From assembly GCA_025403435.1 (NCBI GenBank), contig CM046338.1:18203399-18267398 (forward strand): a stretch of 64,000 nt of DNA, read 5' to 3'. The DNA is from Artocarpus heterophyllus (taxonomy: Eukaryota; Streptophyta; Magnoliopsida; Rosales; Moraceae). Under the pieces are notes generated by a model, which made no database searches, was not told the DNA's origin, and worked only from the letters and a program-made list of their open reading frames with translations. The position numbers were made by a program, and so were the translations under genes. This document shows positions 49,256 through 61,735 of this stretch, in pieces; position 1 is the stretch's first letter; the number at the start of each line of letters is the position of its first letter.

Positions 49256-49263
49256 TATAAATA
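49256..49263 (+). promoter_or_regulatory. probable TATA box of adenylosuccinate lyase gene
   Basis: TATAAATA, 168-175 bp upstream of the ATG at 49431. A tagggttt telo-box-like word and an aaagccca site-II-like word follow between 49310 and 49340, a combination common in plant housekeeping promoters. Confidence 0.45.
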
Positions 49264-49430
49264 ACTACATTTAGAGGGGTTTTTTATGTAAACTTCCCTT
49301 ATTTCAAGTAGGGTTTCATATCGTATCAAAAGCCCAAATGCCACCACCAACGCATAGCCTTCATAGGTTAAAAAAATACCGCGAAGCATCATTTCGTGCC
49401 GAGGAGACATCTTGCGTGTTTTTTGCTTCC

Positions 49431-53923
<4,493 letters not shown>

Positions 53924-55859
53924 GGAATCATTGTGATGTTTGGTTTACGAGTTTGAATTGGTTTTGCTATATTCTGGGACTGAGTTAACTCATGCTGAGC
54001 AAAGCCCCAATTAGCGCCTCTGCTCAAGTTCTGGATGTATTCGTACTTTGTAGGCATTGGGCAATATCCAAGATCTCTCTCTCCTTGGGCCTCGGGAGAA
54101 CAGCAAGTGAAGGCATATGAAGTTATAAATGCAGAAAGCCGTTTTATCAGTTGAAAATTAAGGTCTCAACCTTCAAAATTAAAGAAATGAAACTCCAAAT
54201 TACGAACGTCGAAGTTGATTGAACTCTAATGGGCTTAAAGAAATGAAAATAAAATCATAAACTAATAAACATAAAAAAAAAATTAAAACAAAAAAAGAAA
54301 TCGATGAACCGTAAAAGTTTCATACAAAATGAGGCTTTATTGGTGGAAAATAAGAATTTGTATGTTTGTATTTTCAGTACACTTAATTATATGAGATTTA
54401 TTTTACTTTATTGTGGAGTAAATTGGCTTTCACCTATTAAGATATTTAAAATCCGAGTGAATTGTATTTGTGCACTATGAAATATTTATTTTTTGTATAA
54501 TGCATCTTGAACTTAATTTTAGAAAAAATACACTCTAAACTTTAAAATTATTGACAATTAAGATCCAATAACTCTTTTTAATTTTCATTTAGTACTCTTT
54601 TTTATGTAATGAGTTTTAATTTTTTCTTAAAATAAAGAGCTTTGCCATTAAGAAATGCGTACTAATCTCATGATCAAAATTGTTTATGCTTTCTATTACT
54701 CATTTGTTGATAAGTGCTCAACTTGATACGTTTTTCTATCATATTTCTCCTTGTTTTCTATCTAGTTTTTAGGGCTTTTTGTGTTATTGTGTTTTGTAAG
54801 TATTTTGAGGCAAAAGATTGAAAAGAGGGTGAAATTATGGATTAAGGAACATGACAAATTACATATTTATTCTTTGAAGTTCACCAGGCGCCGAAGCATT
54901 AAGAACGGGCACCACAATTTACAAAATAGAGGAAAACAAGATAAAAACCCGAGACGAGAGGGCTGCGCCTTGAAGCTAGAAGCTGCAACCTTGGCCACTG
55001 GGCCGTGGTGGTAGCTTGGGCGCCACAGTGTTAGGTGAGAAAAAAAATCCACGATATGCTAAAGAACACGGACTGTAGCGCCTACTTTGAAGCTGCAGCA
55101 GGAGATTTTAAATTTTAGTATATTTTTTATCGAACAAAGGGGCCAAATTCCCCTGTTTCTACCCTAGTATGTAAAACCTATAAATATCACACTTTAGAGG
55201 ACAAGAAGGTAACTTTGTTATTAGTTTTGCTTAGCCTTAGGAGAGAAAAAGAAGAAAGATGAGAGAGAATCTTATGTGGTAGCTCAAAGAAAATCATCTA
55301 CTTCGAAGACTTTTCAACATCAAAGTCATTCTTCTTACTCTTTCTTTCTTTTTTTTTTTTAATGTTTTCAGTTTAGTTTTATTTTTTATTGAGGTGAATT
55401 TAAAACTTTAAACATGATTATGTAATTAATTTTTAGTATTATCTTTTAATTTTAATCAAGATTTTTTATACTCTTTTATTATTTTTACATATTATTATTT
55501 TATTATTTTGTTTAGAAGCACAATTAAACAGGACTTCAGAGTTATCTACTGCGAAGTAAATTCTTGGAAACTGACTAGTATTTACAAGGCAGGTGAATCA
55601 TGTGGGGTAAGTACGGTGAGTCAGGCACGGATGCGATAAAGTCTTTAACTACTATCAGTCACATTCTTTGAAAACCCGGTCACACTAATTTCTTTTTAAA
55701 ATTTTTAATAGTGTATTTGATAATCTCAGTTTTAACTAAAAATTTTAGTTATTATAATGTAAAATTTTTATAGTATCAAAAAAAAAACTATGGTATAAAT
55801 AAGATATTTGGTATTGTCAGTTTTAATCAAAACTTTTAGTTGTCACTTGGTATAAAGTT
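53924..55859. other. 3' flank of ADSL and repeat-derived spacer
   Basis: The first ~200 bp are the 3' UTR. The 77-codon frame at 54781-55014 has no domain. Around 54880-55330 a more GC-rich stretch of possible retroelement origin is seen, without diagnostic motifs. From about 55690 a dispersed repeat copy leads to the Copia insertion site. Confidence 0.5.
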
Positions 55860-55864
55860 CTCAC
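55690..55864. repeat. dispersed short AT-rich repeat, copy 5 (left half, interrupted)
   Basis: Contains gtgtatttgataatctcag, ttataatgtaaaattttt and tttggtattgtcag. It is cut by the Copia element, and its right half continues at 60196-60360. Confidence 0.5.
55860..55864. repeat. target-site duplication (left) of Copia element
   Basis: CTCAC, identical to 60196-60200. Confidence 0.85.
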
Positions 55865-56239
55865 TGTTGGGGAATTAGACGACTCCTAATTCCAAGGATC
55901 GCAAGAACGAACAATTGCAGAAAATAAATAGGAGAAAAGAAGAAAAAGAGACACCAAATTTTTATACAGGTTCGTCCAAAATTGAGACTACGTCCTGTTT
56001 CTGCCGCTTGCAGATTCCACTATGATGAAGGAGATTATAGATTACAAGAGCAGTTTCTCACACACTCACAAATTGTGCTTACCAAAACTCTCTTCTATCT
56101 AACACCCAATGGGAATTTTTTCTCTCTCAAGGATAGAGCTCTCAAGAATTTTGCCTCTCACAAAATTATGCCACTCACAATTTTCACACACAGTTTTCAC
56201 TCACAGTTTTCACTCACACAACCCTAGCCACCTTGTGTC

Positions 56240-56247
56240 TATTTATA
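56240..56247 (-). promoter_or_regulatory. TATA box in left LTR
   Basis: TATAAATA on the minus strand; same position relative to the ends as 59740-59747 in the other LTR. It predicts the U3/R border near 56212. Confidence 0.7.
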
Positions 56248-56398
56248 ACCAAAGGAGGAGAAAATAGCAACTAATGGGAAACCCTAGTGGTTTCCTGTTT
56301 TTGGGACCTTTGAATTCGACTTTGATTCAAAACACATCGCGCAGCACAGCGCGTCAGCGCCGCGGCGCTCGAAACGAGCGCTGCGGCGCTCCCCTACG

Positions 56399-56542
56399 GC
56401 GCCTAGGCGCTCTTCACCTGGCGCCTAGGCGCCATCCTCACGATGCCTAGGCTTAAAGCCCTTGGCGCCTAGGCGCTTGCCACATTGCGCCTAGGCGCAA
56501 TTCACCTGGCGCCTAGGCGCTCTCCACATGGCGCCTAGGCGC
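56399..56542. repeat. array of GCGCCTAGGCGC palindromes in left LTR U3
   Basis: Six perfect copies of the 12-bp palindrome GCGCCTAGGCGC and one degenerate copy (atgcctaggctt), spaced about 20-30 bp apart with short tcttcacct or attcacct linkers. Related palindromes GCGCTGCGGCGC and GCGCCGCGGCGC flank the array. It lies about 150-300 bp upstream of the TATA box in the direction of transcription. Confidence 0.95.
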
Positions 56543-56651
56543 CCTCATCCCAGCGCTGCGGCGCTTGCTCTCTGTCTTCGAGGACGCGATTTTCTCCCTT
56601 TTCCTTCCTTTTGCTGGGTTGTCTACTTGATTTGGCTCCATATCTGCAACA

Positions 56652-56664
56652 ATCTCCCACTTGG
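56652..56664 (-). other. polypurine tract of Copia element
   Basis: CCAAGTGGGAGAT on the minus strand, directly before the 3' LTR; purine-rich and in the correct place for plus-strand priming. Confidence 0.7.
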
Positions 56665-56709
56665 AGACTAATCAATCACCATGTCTCCCACTACAGCGGC
56701 AACGACTTC

Positions 56710-59343
56710 TCACGCCTCTTGGAGAAGTCCAACTGAAGTTGCGCACAACTTCAGTTTCTCAATCGGATCCATCTTGGTGAGCATATCTCTGGATCCTTTT
56801 ACCACCCACCTTGCCTTATACCGCTTGCTGCCAGCACTTTTATCTTTTGCCCGGTATACCCTCTTGTTGTGCAAGGACTTTTTACTCTGTGGTAACTTTG
56901 CCAGTTGCCATGTCCGATCCAACTCGTCCCTCATGGCTAACTCCCACTTGACCGAATCTCCAGCCTCCACGGCTTCATCAAAGTTCTCTGGCTTACCTTT
57001 GTCGGTCAACAAGATGTAATGCAGAGTTGGGGAGTATCTCTGCGGTGGTCTGATTGTCCTGCTAGACCTCCTGACTTGTGTGGCAGGAGTCCTCTGGTTT
57101 TCTTCTGGAGCTATGTTTTCCTGGTCTTCAACCTCTGGATTTTGCACCTCCACTTCAGGCAGATCCTTCAATGGAATCACCTCAGGCTTCTTATCTTCAG
57201 AACCTGAACCCCTGAAGTCCGTGCTGTCTCTGTCTTTGTACAGAACACCTTCGTTGAAGATCACATCCTTGCTCCTGATAATCTTTCGGCTTTGGTCATC
57301 CCAGAGACGATAACCAAACTCAAGTCCGCCATAGCCAACCAGAAAGCACTTCTTTGACTTGGCATCCAGTTTACTTCTAGCAGTAGAATCAATGTGTGCA
57401 TAAGAAACACAACCAAACACTCTCAAGTAAGAGAGATCCACCTGTTTATGGCTCCAGACTTCTTCCGGTAGCTTGAACTTCAGCGGTGTGGATGGACTTC
57501 TGTTTATCAGATGAGCGGCTGTGTTAATTGCCTCAGCCCAAAACATCTTTGGCAGCCATGCATGCAACCTCATGCTTCTGGCACGCTCGTTTAAAGTCCT
57601 GTTCATCCTCTCAGCTACCCCATTCTGTTGTGGTTTCCCTGGAATGGTCTTCCTCATCTTTATCCCATTCTCAGCACAGTACCGCCTGAAATCTTCACCT
57701 AGGTACTCTCCCCCATTGTCAGACTGCAAGCACTTCACCTTCAAATCTGTCTCGTTCTCCACCATGGCTTTCCATCTCTTGAAAGCATCGAACACATCAG
57801 ATTTGTTTTTCAGAAAGTAAACCCATACCTTCCTGCTTGAGTCATCAATGAACGTCACATAGTAGTTTGCGCCACCAAGGGAAGTCACCGGCGCAGGCCC
57901 CCACACATCAGTGTGAACAAGCTCCAATTTCCTGGACTTAGGCTCTCTACCCATCTTTGAGAAACTCACTCTCTTCTGTTTACCAAAGATGCAGGCTTCA
58001 CACAAACTGTGATCAACAGTTTTCAAACCCGGCAATTTTCCTTTGCAGTGAAGCACCTTCATACCCTTCTCACTCATGTGACCGAGCCTATAGTGCCATA
58101 GCTCAGTATTGGCAGCAGAATCAGCAACTGCTAGGGTATCTCTGCAACTAGAGTTCATGTAGAGAGTTCCAACCTTGCGTCCCCGAGCAATAACCATCGC
58201 TCCTTTCGTGACTTTCCAACCTCCACAATTGAAGGTTACTTTATGTCCATCATCATCCAGTTGCCCCACCGAAATCAAGTTGCGCATTAATTTAGGAACA
58301 TGTCTCACCTTATGAATCTTCCATACCGACCCATTAGGCATTTTTAAACTGACATCTCCAATGCCAACTATATCCAAAGGTTCTCCATCAGCGAGATAAA
58401 CCTTACCATGATTTCCAGCAACGTAGTTCTCCAGGACATGACGGTGTGCTGTGGTGTGGAATGATGCTCCTGAATCCATCACCCACGAATCAAAAGAACT
58501 GTCGATAGACAAGATTAAAGCATCCTGTTGCTCTTCAGTGGCGGCGTTGGCTGCGTCATTAGTCTTGTCTTCATTCTTCCTTGGAGCCCTGCAGTTCTTT
58601 TTCAAGTGGCCCGTCTTCCCACAGTTCCAACACTCCATAGTCCTACCGTTCCTTGACTTGCTTCTCCCATTCCTCGACTTGCCTCTCCTGCCATTATCCC
58701 TGTTGGATTGCCTATCAAGTTTCCTGCCCCTATTATCAACATTAAGGGCCGAGTTCGACAAAAAGGCTTCTCCTGAGTCCTTCCTGCGAACTTCTTCCGC
58801 CAGAATAGAATTTCTGACATCAACAAACTTTAATTTGGCATTCCCAAGTGAATTTGTAATGGCCACCCTCATGGGTTCGCAACTGTTTGGTAACGAGGCC
58901 ATGAGGATTAGAGCATTGATCTCATCATCGAATTTAATCTCTACCGAGACCAATTGGTTTAGGTCGGTGTTGAAACTGTTCAGGTGCTCTACCACCGAGG
59001 CACCTTCAGACATCTTTAAATTAAAGAGCTTCTTCATGAGATGTACCTTGTTATTGGCTGAGGGCTTCTCATACATCTCTGACAGAGCCTTCATCATCCC
59101 TGCTGTAGTGGTCTCCTTCGCAACGTTGTGGGCAACGTTCTTTGACAAAGTCAAACGGATCACACCGAGTACCTGTCTATCAAGGAGACTCCACTCCTCA
59201 TCCTTCATGCCTTCGGGCTTACTACCCAAGGGCAAGTGCAGTTTTCTGCTGTACAAGTAGTCTTCTATTTGCATCCTCCAATAGGAAAAATCTGAACCAT
59301 CGAATTTGGTGATGCCGGCTGCCATACCTTCTTCTCCAGTCAT
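56710..59343 (-). CDS. Copia Gag-protease-integrase polyprotein, RT/RNase H deleted
   Basis: One uninterrupted 877-codon frame starting 35 nt inside the 5' LTR. In order: Gag (UBN2-like) residues 1-200; a basic linker; a CCHC zinc knuckle at 238-251; aspartic protease DSGAS at 290-294; a GAG-pre-integrase HHCC region around 415-455; and the integrase catalytic triad Asp479, Asp542 and Glu578 (D,D35E spacing). The start of the RT region is present up to the KARWVVKG block near residue 850. It is joined in frame to the polyprotein's last stretch (DMLTKMDPIEKLKLC, ending VGLLQEA). A usual Copia polyprotein is about 1300 residues, so some 430-450 residues covering RT and RNase H are missing. The domain order (integrase before RT) is Copia. 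No stop or frameshift otherwise. Confidence 0.9.
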   Translation of the reverse strand: MTGEEGMAAGITKFDGSDFSYWRMQIEDYLYSRKLHLPLGSKPEGMKDEEWSLLDRQVLGVIRLTLSKNVAHNVAKETTTAGMMKALSEMYEKPSANNKVHLMKKLFNLKMSEGASVVEHLNSFNTDLNQLVSVEIKFDDEINALILMASLPNSCEPMRVAITNSLGNAKLKFVDVRNSILAEEVRRKDSGEAFLSNSALNVDNRGRKLDRQSNRDNGRRGKSRNGRSKSRNGRTMECWNCGKTGHLKKNCRAPRKNEDKTNDAANAATEEQQDALILSIDSSFDSWVMDSGASFHTTAHRHVLENYVAGNHGKVYLADGEPLDIVGIGDVSLKMPNGSVWKIHKVRHVPKLMRNLISVGQLDDDGHKVTFNCGGWKVTKGAMVIARGRKVGTLYMNSSCRDTLAVADSAANTELWHYRLGHMSEKGMKVLHCKGKLPGLKTVDHSLCEACIFGKQKRVSFSKMGREPKSRKLELVHTDVWGPAPVTSLGGANYYVTFIDDSSRKVWVYFLKNKSDVFDAFKRWKAMVENETDLKVKCLQSDNGGEYLGEDFRRYCAENGIKMRKTIPGKPQQNGVAERMNRTLNERARSMRLHAWLPKMFWAEAINTAAHLINRSPSTPLKFKLPEEVWSHKQVDLSYLRVFGCVSYAHIDSTARSKLDAKSKKCFLVGYGGLEFGYRLWDDQSRKIIRSKDVIFNEGVLYKDRDSTDFRGSGSEDKKPEVIPLKDLPEVEVQNPEVEDQENIAPEENQRTPATQVRRSSRTIRPPQRYSPTLHYILLTDKGKPENFDEAVEAGDSVKWELAMRDELDRTWQLAKLPQSKKSLHNKRVYRAKDKSAGSKRYKARWVVKGSRDMLTKMDPIEKLKLCATSVGLLQEA

Positions 59344-59363
59344 CGTTCTTGATCAAAACCTCC

Positions 59364-59375
59364 TCTTTGATACCA
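59364..59375 (-). other. primer-binding site, initiator tRNA-Met type
   Basis: TGGTATCAAAGA on the minus strand, two bases after the 5' LTR. It matches 10 of 12 bases of TGGTATCAGAGC, the complement of the plant tRNA-iMet 3' end used by most Copia elements. Confidence 0.8.
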
Positions 59376-59739
59376 GTTGTTGGGGAATTAGACGACTCCT
59401 AATTCCAAGGATCGCAAGAACGAACAATTGCAGAAAATAAATAGGAGAAAAGAAGAAAAAGAGACACCAAATTTTTATACAGGTTCGTCCAAAATTGAGA
59501 CTACGTCCTGTTTCTGCCGCTTGCAGATTCCACTATAATGAAGGAGATTACAGATTACAAGAGCAGTTTCTCACACACTCACAAATTGTGCTTACCAAAA
59601 CTCTCTTCTATCTAACACCCAATGGGAATTTTTTCTCTCTCAAGGATGGAGCTCTCAAGAATTTTGCCTCTCACAAAATTATGCCACTCACAATTTTCAC
59701 ACACAGTTTTCACTCACACAACCCTAGCCACCTTGTGTC

Positions 59740-59747
59740 TATTTATA
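59740..59747 (-). promoter_or_regulatory. TATA box in right LTR (element promoter)
   Basis: TATAAATA on the minus strand, in the 5' LTR. It should drive the genomic RNA of the element, with the palindrome array upstream. Confidence 0.7.
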
Positions 59748-59898
59748 ACCAAAGGAGGAGAAAATAGCAACTAATGGGAAACCCTAGTGGTTTCCCGTTT
59801 TTGGGACCTTTGAATTTGACTTTGATTCAAAACACATCGCGCAGCACAGCGCGTCAGCGCCGCGGCGCTCGAAACGAGGGCTGCGGCGCTCCCCTACG

Positions 59899-60064
59899 GC
59901 GCCTAGGCGCTCTTCACCTGGCGCCTAGGCGCCATCCTCACGATGCCTAGGCTTAAAGCCCTTGGCGCCTAGGCGCTTGCCACATTGCGCCTAGGCGCAA
60001 TTCACCTGGCGCCTAGGCGCAATTCACCTGGCGCCTAGGCGCTCTCCACATGGCGCCTAGGCGC
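59899..60064. repeat. array of GCGCCTAGGCGC palindromes in right LTR U3
   Basis: Seven perfect copies plus one degenerate, one unit more than the left LTR because of a 22-bp tandem duplication around 59999-60020. Confidence 0.95.
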
Positions 60065-60195
60065 CCTCATCCCAGCGCCGCGGCGCTCTTCTGCCAGAGC
60101 CGCGGCGCTTGCTCTCTGTCTTCGAGGACGCGATTTTCTCCCTTTTCCTTCCTTTTGCTGGGTTGTCTACTTGATTTGGCTCCATATCTGCAACA

Positions 60196-60200
60196 CTCAC
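60196..60200. repeat. target-site duplication (right) of Copia element
   Basis: CTCAC, identical to 55860-55864. Confidence 0.85.
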
Positions 60201-60360
60201 ATACTACAATATTAACAAAAAATGAGCTATATTTTAAAACACTTATATGTTACAGTGTTTTTAACTATTTGGTTTTAACCAATGCTTCTAAATACCCTAA
60301 AAATTCTCACATATTACAGTATTTTTAACCAAAATTAGTTCAATTACACTTCTTAAATAC
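60196..60360. repeat. dispersed short AT-rich repeat, copy 5 (right half)
   Basis: Contains cacttatatgttacagtg, ctatttggttttaacc, attctcacatattacagt and aaaattagttcaatta. It continues the repeat cut by the Copia element. Confidence 0.5.
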
Positions 60361-60878
60361 CTTATAAAATTCTTTTCCTTTAATCCTTTGTGCATGGCGA
60401 TTCGTAATCCTACGAACTTTTATCATTAATGGAGGAGAAAAATTATTTTGTATTTGTTTTTGTTACATTTACAATACCAATATTAACTTGAGTACAATAT
60501 TGCTTTTGTATTATCATTTTTTTAAATTTTATGTCTTATATATATATATATATCTGTTTATATCTAACGATAAATATTGTCTATCATTTTTTCAATTTTT
60601 TTAGGGTGACTCTTTTTTATTTTAAATGCAATGGTTAAGATTAATCCATATGTCTTATGCGTTCTCTTACACCTCACACTTCATAATTCACACCTCATAT
60701 AACTTCATAATTCACACCTCATATCTTTCTATATAAACATAAGATAGATCGTGTTCGTCTAATTAATTAAAATTCTTGGTTTTAGATTAATAATCCAATG
60801 GCCAAAATTTATCAATTCTTTTTGCACTTTAGATAAAATGGTGCACTTTAAGATAGCATATGCCTTCTCCAACACCTC

Positions 60879-60884
<6 letters not shown>

Positions 60885-60914
<30 letters not shown>
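60885..60914. repeat. (AT)n microsatellite
   Basis: About fifteen AT units; shorter tracts at 60540-60553. Confidence 0.9.
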
Positions 60915-60918
<4 letters not shown>

Positions 60919-61391
60919 AAATCTCATATCTCTCAAGGTAATTAAAAACTTGTTTCTCCCTCAACTTGCTTTAATTATAGATGTTCATGACCAATCAAAT
61001 CTAACCGTTAATTTCTTTCGAAAATACTATCCCTAATAATTCACGAAATAAAAGGAAAAGAGATCTTATAATTTATGGATCTAAAATTTTAGACAAAGAG
61101 AAAAGAGATAAAGTAGTAAGGGATCTAACCTTGACTGTTATTCACACCTAGAATAGTGTCATTTATATATATTATGTGCATATATGTAGATGATAGCTTG
61201 GCAAGAAATTTAATGGGAAAAAAGATAAGCTAAAGCAACAAACCAACCTTTAGTTAAAGTTAAAAACTCAAATATACCCTTTGATTGAAGAGCAAAACGG
61301 AAGAGGAGGTATTCCCTCTTCTATAATACTAGTTTTTTTAAATGTCCTTCGTCTTACATTTCCTTTTTCTTTTCCTCTCTAAAATCCAACA

Positions 61392-61414
61392 TTTTTTAAT
61401 GCGCTTCATTGTTA

Positions 61415-61455
<41 letters not shown>

Positions 61456-61735
61456 TAATTTTTCTTCGATTGAAATAATTTTCCGTAAACTTATCCTTAC
61501 TTCAATATTTCCTTTCTTACAGTCCTCTACAAAATTAATTTTATCACATGTGGCCTTCTATATACTTTTTTTTTTAATGCGCTTCATTGTTATATTAATA
61601 TATATATATTTATATTAATTTTTCTTCGATTGAAATAATTTTCCGTAAACTTATCCTTACTTCAATATTTCCTTTCTTACAGTCCTCTACAAAATTAATT
61701 TTATCACATGTGGCCTTCTATATACTTTTTTTTTC
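61392..61735. repeat. 178-bp tandem duplication
   Basis: The word gcgcttcattgttatatt starts at 61401 and again at 61579. The following ~150 bp (tttttcttcgattgaaat, ccgtaaacttatccttac, cacatgtggccttctata) are repeated essentially without change. The copies differ mainly in the length of an internal AT tract, so the duplication is recent. Each unit begins and ends in a T run, consistent with slippage or unequal exchange between T tracts. Confidence 0.9.

Larger units (their letters stand above)
55865..56651 (-). repeat. 3' LTR (left) of Copia element
   Basis: 787 bp. Read on the minus strand it begins TGTTGCAGATATGG and ends CCTAATTCCCCAACA. U3 contains the GC-palindrome array (56399-56542). 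A TATAAATA box is at 56240-56247 on the minus strand. Confidence 0.93.
55865..60195 (-). mobile_element. Copia LTR retrotransposon with internally deleted pol
   Basis: A 4331-bp element with LTRs at 55865-56651 and 59378-60195 (both TG...CA), flanked by the 5-bp duplication CTCAC. It is oriented on the minus strand, so the right LTR is the 5' one. A primer-binding site follows the 5' LTR and a polypurine tract precedes the 3' LTR. The only long frame (877 codons) encodes Gag, protease and integrase, with reverse transcriptase and RNase H missing. About seven substitutions separate the LTRs plus three indels of 13, 22 and 22 bp, so the insertion is recent. It landed inside a short dispersed repeat. 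Mobility would need RT supplied by a related complete element. Confidence 0.93.
59378..60195 (-). repeat. 5' LTR (right) of Copia element
   Basis: 818 bp, 31 bp longer than the left LTR. Relative to it, it lacks a 13-bp unit (tcactcacagttt type), has one extra 22-bp palindrome unit (aattcacctggcgcctaggc plus gc) and another extra 22 bp around ctcttctgccagagccgcgg. Confidence 0.93.

Noticed and set aside
58451..59260. A 269-codon plus-strand open frame.
   Set aside because: It lies antisense within the Gag part of the Copia polyprotein. It is rich in Ser/Leu/Phe as expected from the opposite strand of a Lys/Glu-rich coding sequence, and has no domain.
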